A stretch of DNA of 64,000 nucleotides, taken from assembly GCA_027943335.1 (NCBI GenBank), contig BSBK01002159.1, positions 1,225,501 through 1,289,500 on the forward strand. Reading direction: 5' to 3'. The stretch comes from Chamaecyparis obtusa. Lineage: Eukaryota > Streptophyta > Pinopsida > Cupressales > Cupressaceae. Position 1 is the first letter of the stretch. The number at the start of each line of letters is the position of its first letter. Position numbers and translations under genes: made by a program. The notes beneath the pieces were generated by a model, which ran no database searches, was not told the origin of the DNA, and worked only from the letters and a program-made list of their open reading frames with translations. Positions 35,009 through 43,294 of this stretch are shown in pieces.

Positions 35009-37316
35009 ATGAAGAAGGAAAAACGAGTGTTGCCTTCTGGAGTAAAAATTGCAAGCAAAGAGAGATTGAGATCCAAGGTGCAAATGTCAACCCAAAAAGT
35101 TGTAGTCACTCCACACACAGTGACATTTGAAGGATTAAATGGAGCCGAGTGCAGGCAATGGTGGCAGGACATGCCAGATGATAATTTCATGAAGGGACAA
35201 CTCCATAAGGCTGGGGTACATTGGGCCATTCAAATGCCAACTTTTAGTATCCAGGAATACGAGGGAGCTCTCAGAATCATGATCGATGTCTTTGATAGAT
35301 TCAACCAGACGAGTACCTTCGACTACCGTGGCCATCCGATCACCATTGTATTTGTTATTGTTGATTTTACAAGGGTTTTTAGCATTCCTAGCAGACATGG
35401 GAAAAAGGTAGCAGCAAAACCAAAGAAGATGGACAAGGATGAAAAAGTAAAATGGATATCTCTTGTTTCGAAGGCATTGTCACCGGCAGAGTTAGACTCC
35501 ATTGCCTTTGCCTCTAAGGGTCATGGTATTAAAAAGACCTTCGTTGCACCAGGAGAATGGTGTGCAATAATGGATGTTGTGAAAAGTAGGTTGACAGATT
35601 CTAGTCGAGCCTCAAACATGGCCATTCCACAACTTTTACTTATGAACGGTCTCCGGAATGGAATAGTATATGATTGGGTGACACTTCTGGCAGAGCGCAT
35701 GTACGAGTTTCTCACATTGCAGTGTAGGACATTTTACATGCCACACTACGCCATTGGATTCTTTCTCAAGACCACCTAGTAGCAGATTCCAGCAAACAAA
35801 TGGGAGGTACAACCACAGGCCACTTGGGCAACGAGTGAGCCTCCAATTTTCTATTTGCGACACTTGGATACGGGACATTCATAGTCAGGTAAGAAGCGGA
35901 AATCCCAGACGGTTGTCTTTGAGTTTGAGGGAGACAATGGCATGGGCAATGATAGTGCGGAGGAATCAAAGGAGTCTTCGAGGGTGAGCAAGAGTGATAG
36001 TTTTCGCATGATTGACAAAGAGCCAACCGGAGGAGTGGTGGCCCCTACTCTAGCAGCCACCTCGTAGGGGAGAGTTCTATTTGCGCCTTCACTCCTATCG
36101 GCAAGCGTGCCCACATCCACTACCATATTGGTAACCGAGTTTGGGCAGTTGCACACTCCAGTTACTCTTTCCCATTGCCTAACGTAGCCACCAGTAGTGA
36201 CAGCAGAGCCTACCACGAAAGTGGCACCTATGGAGACTCAGCCCCAGAGACAGGTTGTAGTGGTTCCAGGAGGTGATGTTGGTCTTGGTGGGACATAGGT
36301 CCTAGAGGCTGGGTTGGAGTCAGTGGCATCGGGAGATGCTCTAGATGCAGTAGCACTAGATGCATGGCTCAACCAATTCCAGATGATCCCTAGGCAGCCT
36401 ATTGGACCTCCTTCCCCGTCGACACAGAGACGGAGATAGTTGCCACCACCAGGCACCAAGGTAGTTGAAGTTGAGGAGTACAATGAGGGCACTCAACATG
36501 TTCCAGGTGGAGGTGAGGATGTGGGGCCACAGAGTCCAACCCCACCATAGTCAGAAGCTACACCTACACAAGAGCCTAAGAGCAAGCTAGTAACCATGGA
36601 GCATTCATGGTGGAGATCTCTGAGATGGGGGATAAGATGTTGGAGATGGGACAGAGGTTGGCAACGTCTATGCGGACTGTCGGGCTGGATGTGGTAGCAG
36701 GAGCCGTGAGCTGTAGTCTTGATTTTTTCAATGGGCAATGTGAGGGAGAGTTTGCGAGGTGTTTTCTTTCTGAGGGGTGGCCTACTGTGGAGACTTTTGT
36801 GACGTTGCATGCATGGCAGGCTCCGCTACTCCCTGGAAGACATCGGTTGTATTCGCTCCTCTAGGAGTTGGAGCAAGGTTTCTGAGTTGCGTATTTGGAG
36901 ATGCAGAGGGCTCAACATGCAAGAGGTGTGGCCGAGGCAGAGAAGGGAGTGGTCGTTGCAGCTCGGGAGGAGCTCGCCACTCATCTCCAGGCTATTGAGG
37001 CTGAGCTAGTCCAAGGGAGGGAGACTCGGGTAGCCTTGGAGGTCAAGCAGGAGAAGCTGGTACAGTTGGAGAGTCATCTACGGGACGAGTTGGCTCAACT
37101 ACAGTAGTAGTTGGTGCCCGCACCGGAGACAGTCGACCGGAAGGAGAAGCAGATTTTGGAGGCAACTCTCATGGTGAAAACTATGCGGGAACGCCAGTTG
37201 CTGGTGGAGCGTGATTTAAAGCATAGGAATGAGTAACTTCTGGAGCTTCGGGCATGCACACCTACTATGTCGGGCCCTTCATCATCAAGGACGCTTCGTC
37301 CTCCCCCTCCATGATT
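35009..37316 (+). pseudogene. Gypsy-1 extra ORF after pol, unrecognised
   Basis: An additional ORF in sense orientation between pol and the PPT, as known for several Tat-lineage elements. The first 256 codons are open (35009-35779). The N-terminal part looks globular (VTFEGLNGAECRQWWQDMP; FDYRGHPITIVFVIVDFTRV; IPQLLLMNGLRNGIVYDWVT). Two adjacent stops follow, and the frame continues in a proline/valine-rich middle with more stops. A C-terminal coiled coil (EMQRAQHARGVAEAEKGVVV; ALEVKQEKLVQLESHLRDEL) lies at about 36895-37107, and the remains end near 37316. There is no signal peptide or membrane segment, so it is not envelope-like. The globular part resembles, loosely, the 'putative plant transposon protein' domains annotated near plant retroelements; I cannot confirm this. 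Confidence 0.6.
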
Positions 37317-37390
37317 TTTCTGTTAGGGATCTATTCATCCCATTTTGTTGTAAGTCCCGGATATTTTGTATGATGCCGTCCGGAGACAAC

Positions 37391-37412
37391 TTTCTTTTTG
37401 GGGGGATGAAGT
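37391..37412 (+). other. Gypsy-1 polypurine tract
   Basis: TTTTTGGGGGGATGAAGT directly before the 3' LTR start at 37413, the position and composition expected of a plus-strand primer. Confidence 0.65.
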
Positions 37413-37612
37413 TGTTGGGAAAACCGGTAGTTAGACGATTAGCCTGTCTGAGGGAGTTACACGGATGCGACAGTTCGCCTCGCATCCCCTCGGACATTAT
37501 ATGTATGCATCCCCTTGGACACGGATATAGTGATGCAGATTTATAGTTGTACTTGATGATTATGATATGAATATAATGTTGCTATGTTCTCTTTACATTT
37601 CCTATTGAATAC
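37413..37612 (+). repeat. Gypsy-1 3' LTR, right end missing
   Basis: Parallel to 20121-20320. It ends at TTGAATAC, where antisense copia-2 begins (CACTTTTCTCTATGG). The last 50 bp or so of the 5' LTR has no counterpart, so a deletion removed the LTR end and adjoining copia sequence. Confidence 0.85.
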
Positions 37613-38516
37613 CACTTTTCTCTATGGATAAGAAGCCCTCTGGTTGTTCTATGTATACTTCCTCCTCCAATATACCATTCAGAAATGCAGACTTTACATC
37701 CATCTGGTATACTTTGAACCTTTTTTGAGCAACATAAGCAAGCAGGATTCTCGCTCCTACTCTTGCCACAGGTGCAAAGGATTCTCCATAATCTAGTCCT
37801 GTCTCTTGTGCATATCCTTTGCTGACTAGCCTTGTCTTGTCCCTTACCAACTTTCCTTCTTCATTTAAATTGTTTCTGTACAGCCACTTGGTCCCAATGA
37901 CATTCTTATCCTGTGGTCTAGGAACAAGAGTCCATGTTTCATTCTTCTCAATTTGCTCAATCTTCTCTTCCATTGCCTTGACCCAGTTCTCATCCTCTAG
38001 AGCCTCTTTGGTAGTTTTGGGCTCTATACTGGAAAGTAAGCAGATCCTTTCTCTAGCCTTTCTCTTGGTCAAAATATTAGCATGTTTGTCACCAATAATG
38101 TTATCAATGGAGTGATATGTGACATACCTTGGCAGAACAGGTCGATGATCCCGATCAACATTTTTCGGTTGAGCAATATCTCCAGCAAGGTCATGAACAA
38201 TTTGTTGTTCATCATCCTGAGTTGGTCTTATGTTCTGATCCCTTCCTGGCTCAAGTACATTACCTTGCTCCAAGGGTCTATTTACCTATTCTTCTTCATG
38301 AGCAGCAATCATTTCATTGAATTCCAAATGATTTTCAGCATTGTGATCCTAATGACTCTCTGATTTATCATGACTGTTATCTTCCCTTGGTTCTGAATAT
38401 TCATCAATCTTTACATTGATACTTTCCACTATTTTTCCTATCCTCTTATTTAGACACCGGTAGACAGTTGCTATCAAAAATTCTGAAATAGCCTACACTT
38501 GGGGTGTGAGCAAAGA
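37613..38516 (-). pseudogene. Copia-2 integrase tail and reverse transcriptase N-terminus
   Basis: Reading leftward from 38516: the integrase tail (HTPSVGYFRIF, shared with copia-1), then a linker, [20 protein letters not shown], the RT start ([40 protein letters not shown]), and [20 protein letters not shown] up to [10 protein letters not shown]. There it stops at the gypsy-1 boundary. The 223-codon stretch at 37602-38273 is open, but its last codons lie in gypsy-1. Confidence 0.87.
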
Positions 38517-40434
38517 ACAAGCGTCGAAGAGAGATGTGTTCCCGCCAAAGTACGAAGAATACAAGGAGGGGGAGCCTTGTGAGAATGAAAACGCAACCCA
38601 CAAATTTGATGTTGGGAAACCAATAAAGTATGAAGAACCATCCCTGCAGGTCACCAATCTCGAAGATGAGGCAAATCCTCACAATATACTAGTAGGGGTG
38701 ACTGGAATTCCGTGTTGAAGGCTATGACATTCAAAATATTTTTGGAGTACAAGGATGTATTTGCGTGGACCTACAAAGACCTCAAGGGGGTCCTGTCGGA
38801 GTTGTGTGTACATCACATTCCTCTAGAACCTAGAGTCGTACCCGTGTGGAAAAGGCCTTTTAGAATGAATAAAAATTACGCTGCAAGGGTAAATGAGGAG
38901 ATTGAGCGTATGCTCGAGGCAAAGATCATCTTTAAAGTACAGCCAAGGGAAAGGGTGTCCCCGATTGTGATATCATTGAAAAAGGAGGCCAACCAAATCA
39001 GAACTTGTGTCGGCTTCAAGTGCCTTAATGTTGTCACCGTCAAGGACCCCTTCCCCATCCCATTTACGGATACCATCGGAGAGGAGGTTGTTGGACATGA
39101 GATGTACTAATTTATGGATGGGTTCTCTGGATACAACTAGATATCCATTGCGGAGGAGGTCAAGCTGAAGAAAACCTTCGTAGTGGAAAACATGTATGCA
39201 TACAATCGAATGCTCTTTGGTCTATGCTATGCACCAACAACCTTCCAACTGATAATCCTGCACATCTTTGACAAGATGTCGGTAGGAAATTTTAGGGCCT
39301 TCCTCGACGACTGGTCGATCTTCAGCAGGAAGGACATACATTTAGCAGCCCTTCGGGAATGTATGGAGAGGTGTCAGAGAACGAGGTTGGCACTCAACCC
39401 AAAGTAGTGTAGATTTATGGTCCCACAAGGGAAGTTTTTGGGTCATATCATTTGCAAGGTCGGACTAAAGACAGACCTCGAGAAGGTTAGAGTGATCATG
39501 GAGATGGAACCTCTCACGGACGTCGCAGGGGTGAAATCATTTATGGGCCATGTTGGCTATTACCCATGGTTTATAAAGAATTTTGCTTAAGTCTCCTACC
39601 TGCTGGACAAGTTGACACGAAAGGCCGAACCCTACGCTTGGGGGACCGAACAACGCACAACTTTTGAAGAGTTGAAAAAAAGACTGGTCAAAGCACCAAT
39701 TCTGGTGTATCCAAATTGGGAAAAGGAGTTCCACGTCCATGTGGATGCTTCTAATTTTGCAATTGGTGTAACTTTGGCTCAGGTGGGCGATCACGGCTTA
39801 GACCACCCCATTTATTTTGCCAGCAGACTGTGGTCTAGGGCGGAGAAGAACAATAGCACAACGGAGCAAGAGGCTTTCAGAATGGTGTATGTTGTTCAAA
39901 AATTGCGGCACTACCTATTGGCAACACCATTCACTTTTTATGTGGACCATCAGGCGTTGATGTATTTGGTCAACAAACTTATAATCCAAGGCAGGGTGAG
40001 CCGATGGTTAGTGTTGCAAGAATTCAAATTCACCATCATAGTGTGGTCGAGGAAGAGCCATGTGATTAACGACCAGCTCTCCAACATCAAGTCTGGTGAA
40101 CTACCTGAGGGGGTGAACAATGATTTCCCTGATGCAGATCTATTTCACATTGTCGTATTGCCAGTGTGGTACACAAGCATTGGTGAGTACCTATCCGCAT
40201 CTCAGTTTCCCAAAGACATGCCACCTGGTGAGAGAAGTTGGTCCTGAGAAGTAGGAGATTCCATCTAATCAATGGATTGTTGTACAAGATGGGACCAGAC
40301 CAAGTACTCCAGAGGTGCGTCATAGAGGAAAATGCACCGAGTGTCCTTTGGGAGGCAATTGAAGGTCCGACAGGCGGACACATGGGGCCTGACACGATGG
40401 CGAGGAAAGTGCTACTTGCTAGTCTATGGTGGCC
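38516..40434 (+). mobile_element. Gypsy-2: truncated gypsy of the gypsy-1 family
   Basis: Starts abruptly inside the region before reverse transcriptase, joined to antisense copia-2 at about 38516 without an LTR. It runs to the integrase zinc module, where copy B inserted. The remainder should lie to the right of copy C, beyond the window. Gag, protease and the 5' LTR are absent. Confidence 0.85.
38520..40434 (+). pseudogene. Gypsy-2 reverse transcriptase, RNase H and integrase start
   Basis: Same block order as gypsy-1: THKFDVGKPIKYEEPSL, EYKDVFAWTYKDLKGV, NKNYAARVNEEIERMLEAKI, VTVKDPFPIPF, YAYNRMLFGLCYAPTTFQ, the active-site block FLDDWSIF near 39298, and FMGHVGYYPWF. RNase H from WEKEFHVHVDASNFAIGV (39720) through AEKNNSTTEQEAFRMVY to FYVDHQALMYLVNK. 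Then comes the integrase N-terminal region to GPDTMARKVLLASLWWP at 40433. It has fewer stops than gypsy-1 (near 39108, 39138, 39405, 39590) and one frame change near 40230. Confidence 0.87.
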
Positions 40435-41476
40435 TGTTGGCAAATTTGAGTTGTCATTGGTGAAGTTAGATGCAAACATCATTCCCACCGGTATAGGTAC
40501 AGGGGTAGACCACTCTTACTTCTCAGTATGTACTAGTAGACCAAACAAAGTACATAGTACTGGTCTTATAGTGCATACAGGGGATGAACCGAGTATAAGA
40601 ATGATACCAGTTGAGTGCATAATAATCCGCACCAGATTATGCGGAGCTGCCTAATTTAAAACCGGATTATACAAAGCATCCACTGTTTAGAACTAGAGTT
40701 AGCTTTTTAACAGGAGTCAGTTCTACTTCAATGCAAATGTTTCAAGGTAAACTCAAGATCATCTTGCAAAGCTTTTACTGCATGATTTTTGGGTGAGTTT
40801 ACAGCTTGGCGGTTCTATGAGTTAGGTTTTAATAAGATTAATTTCTTATAAATACAGGTTATAGGACACAAAAGAAGTGTTGTTGAAAATACAGAGCGGG
40901 AGAGAGATATCTTCTGAGAGAAGCTACGGTCACAGAGGTGAAAGGCAAAAAGGTTCAACAACCAGGCAGAGCAGAAAGGTTAACAGGTATGATCTAATCA
41001 GATAGAAAGTGTCAATTAAGATCATTGCTTTTATACTGTTAAAGCATATTCAAATCCCTCTATCACGGTGAACCCTTATAGGTTCTTTGTATAAATCCTT
41101 TAACCGAATAGCATCTTAATTGATGTTGAAAGTCCTTTAACAAGGCGGCTCCTAACAAAGTCAAGATCTTAACCGATCTTCTACCAAATCCCTTTACCGG
41201 GTAGCACTCTTACAAGTGCTTTGTAAGCTCTTAATAGGGCACCTTTATTACTGGAGTAGCGAAGTTGTGAGCTCTGTCTCACCATGGTTTTTTTCTTCTA
41301 ACCGAGGGTTTCCACGTATATATGATGTGTTGAACTGAGTATTTCTATTTCTGTTTCTGAATGGTTATTTACATTTTGTTTATTCTGTAAGAATCCTTAT
41401 ACAAGGTTTAATTGAACATAGAAATAGTATTTATTGATTCATCCCCCCCCCTCTCAGTATCCGGTTAGGAATAACA
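40435..41476 (+). repeat. Copy B 5' LTR
   Basis: TGTTGGCAAATTTGAG to GGTTAGGAATAACA, 1,042 bp. TATAAATA lies at 40847. Leader repeats (AAATCCCTCTATCACGGTG and AAATCCCTTTACCGGGTAG types) follow at about 41050-41240. The short inverted repeat TCCGCA...TGCGGA near 40627-40642 is also kept in copy C. Confidence 0.92.
40847..40854 (+). promoter_or_regulatory. Copy B LTR TATA box
   Basis: TATAAATA in the conserved block TTTCTTATAAATACAGG; identical in the 3' LTR at 47687-47694. Confidence 0.65.
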
Positions 41477-41478
41477 AT

Positions 41479-41491
41479 TGGTATCAAAGCT
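41479..41491 (+). other. Copy B primer-binding site
   Basis: TGGTATCAAAGCT, two bases after the LTR end; initiator methionine tRNA type with one change (AAAGC for AGAGC). Confidence 0.75.
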
Positions 41492-41534
41492 AAGTTCTCT
41501 TAGGTATAAAGCTTAACCGCTCGAGAAAAAGATC

Positions 41535-42899
41535 ATGGAGGGTTACAGGTATCGGAAGCAGCTTGAGGAAGCCAATGACGTCATTGCCTCTCTTGAGAAT
41601 AGGCTGAGAAGATCCCTTGTTAAAATAAAGGAGTTGGCTCTACAGTTGAGTGAGAGCAATGAAATGATTGATGAACTCTCTGGACAAAGTGGATTAGATG
41701 AAGTTGAGGAGGCACTCTCTGAGCTCATGGAGAGGAACCAGATCCTCACCGATCAGATCTCTAACCTAAAAAGGTAGCAGGAAGACAAGGCCCTAAGAAT
41801 GACTGAACGCATTGAGAAAAAGAGGAAAGCTGAAGATGAAAGAAACACTACAATTAAATCACTAACACCCTCTGAGAGAGCAAGAAATCTGGCAGAAGAA
41901 GTTGTAAGAGAAAGTGATCTTATCGTTCTGCAACTTCAAGAAGACATGCAAATAGTCACTCAAGAAAATGCTAACATGCAAAAGATTTGGCATGATAAAG
42001 ATGATGCATGCAAGAGGCTAGCAATTGAGCTGTATCAACTGAAGGAACAGATGAAAGAACTCGAAGAAAGGAATGAAACCCTTAGAAGATACAACGAAAG
42101 CTCAGTAAAGCTTGATGAACAATTAAAAGCTCAATGAAACCACAAAGATCCCACGGGACTTGGGTTCACCGGTTCAGACACCAAGGAAATCGGTGAGTCA
42201 TCTGGAGCCAAGAAAAGCAAGAAGGAAAAGAAGAAACCGGTGGAACAAAAGGGTAAAAAGACCTTCATCACTTCTTGCAACCACTATGGGAAACCGGGTC
42301 ATAAAACAAATAACTGCAGAAATGTGCCGGTAAAGCCAACTAATAGTTACTGCAAAAACTATTATAAGCATGGCCACAAGACCATTGAATGTTGGTCTCG
42401 ACCCACAAGTGTGTCCAGTGGAAGCAGGGGAGGCTTCAAAGGCTATTGCTACGCATGCAGCAAGTTTGGACACAAGGTTGATGAATGGAGATCCAAAACA
42501 ATGGCATTTAGATCCCCACCAAGACCAATATTCCCAAAGAGGAATGACAACCGGAGCACAATCAATTGTGCCAACTGTGGCATGCATAGTCATAATGACT
42601 CCTAGTGTAATTCACCTAACAAAATAAGGGTAAATCCATGGAAGGCAACCGGGATTGTCTGTTACACCTGCAACAAAGTTGGACACCTGGCCAAAGATTG
42701 TAGGAACCGGTTAGTGAACAAAAAGAGAGGATCAGTCAAACCGGTGAAGAAGACCTTGTCTCCCAATCAAAAGGACAAGGGAAAAGAAACCGAGAAAGAA
42801 GTCAAGAAGATTTGGTTCAAGAAGGAATCAAAGAGCTCCGCTGAGAAGGCAGAGGGAAGATCATCGTCTACTGATGGTGATATCTCTTCAGCAAACTGA
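41535..42899 (+). pseudogene. Copy B ORF1: coiled-coil protein with five CCHC knuckles
   Basis: A single frame of 454 codons with three stops (41775, 42135, 42603) and no frameshift. Residues 1-230 form an almost continuous coiled coil (KQLEEANDVIASLENRLRRS; QLKEQMKELEERNETLRRYN). After a K-rich linker come five knuckles: CNHYGKPGHKTNNC (residue 248), CKNYYKHGHKTIEC (273), CYACSKFGHKVDEW (305, last Cys lost), CANCGMHSHNDS with a stop before the last Cys (345), and CYTCNKVGHLAKDC (376). A basic tail follows. It is probably a Gag-like structural and RNA-binding protein. The stop at 42603 is at the same place in copy C. No Gag domain of the copia or gypsy type is seen. Confidence 0.8.
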
Positions 42900-43294
42900 G
42901 CCTAAAAGGCTTAGAGCGAACCGGTAGCCCGTCTACTGTTCCCGGTATGACTGGTGAGCAACAGACTCACTAGGTTAGTAAGAAAAACTGGATAGGTGAG
43001 CATTGATCACCCGGGGTTTGTTCAACAAGAAAAAGCCTGAATACCATTTGGCGAAAAAGGAAAGAAAGGTTAGGTATAATTAATGCTATAGCCGTTAACA
43101 AATAGTTACCATTTGGTAATTACTGTTAAGCCCTAAATCTATATAAAAAAAGGAGGATTACTCATTTTTTTTTAATTTGCGGTTTGTGATTAACAATTTC
43201 TTATGCTTGAGTAATATTCTCGTGCTTTGATCATCGATAAGATATCTTCTGTAAGACCGATCAATCTACTTTCTGTGTAAACCGGTCAATAACA
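42900..43294 (+). other. Copy B spacer between ORF1 and ORF2
   Basis: Non-coding, 395 bp, colinear with 60882-61278 in copy C. The best-kept stretch runs from AGCCGTT through TTTGGTAATTAC to the TATA-like box and into ACTCATTT. Confidence 0.7.
43140..43148 (+). promoter_or_regulatory. Candidate internal promoter TATA box for ORF2 (copy B)
   Basis: TATATAAAA, 155 bp upstream of the ORF2 ATG. Copy C has TATAAAA at 61125, 154 bp upstream of its ATG, in the same context (CCCTAA, then TCTATA...AAAGGAG, then ATTACTCATTT). Spacing and context suggest a separate ORF2 promoter; this is inference. Confidence 0.45.

Larger units (their letters stand above)
20121..37612 (+). mobile_element. Gypsy-1: Tat-like Ty3/gypsy element with extra 3' ORF
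   Basis: Plus-strand Ty3/gypsy element about 10.1 kb long once copia-1 is subtracted. Order: 5' LTR, PBS, leader, gag, protease (tandemly duplicated), reverse transcriptase, RNase H, integrase, a CGTAC-rich spacer, an extra ORF, PPT, truncated 3' LTR. The PBS type, the integrase block TPFQLMYGQEAVVPIEF and the extra ORF favour the Tat branch of plant gypsy elements. It inserted into the reverse transcriptase of copia-2. The right junction has lost about 50 bp of LTR and about 110 bp of copia, so no target duplication can be read. Confidence 0.88.
17475..38516 (-). mobile_element. Copia-2: antisense Ty1/copia element, split by gypsy-1
   Basis: Minus-strand Ty1/copia element inserted into copy A. 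Present are its 3' LTR (17475-18869), PPT, RNase H and the end of reverse transcriptase (to 20120), then, beyond gypsy-1, the front of reverse transcriptase and the tail of integrase (37613-38516). About 37 codons of reverse transcriptase are missing at the gypsy-1 boundary. Integrase core, protease, gag and 5' LTR were lost at the junction with gypsy-2. It is closely related to copia-1. Confidence 0.88.

Noticed and set aside
35009..35779. Envelope-like gene after gypsy-1 pol (retrovirus-like element)
   Set aside because: No signal peptide, no membrane segment and no cleavage-site pattern. The tail is a coiled coil and the head looks soluble.
41535..42899. Caulimovirid-type capsid or integrated pararetrovirus
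   Set aside because: There are LTRs, a tRNA primer site, a PPT and a 5-bp target duplication, and no viral movement or RT protein. The structure is that of an LTR element.
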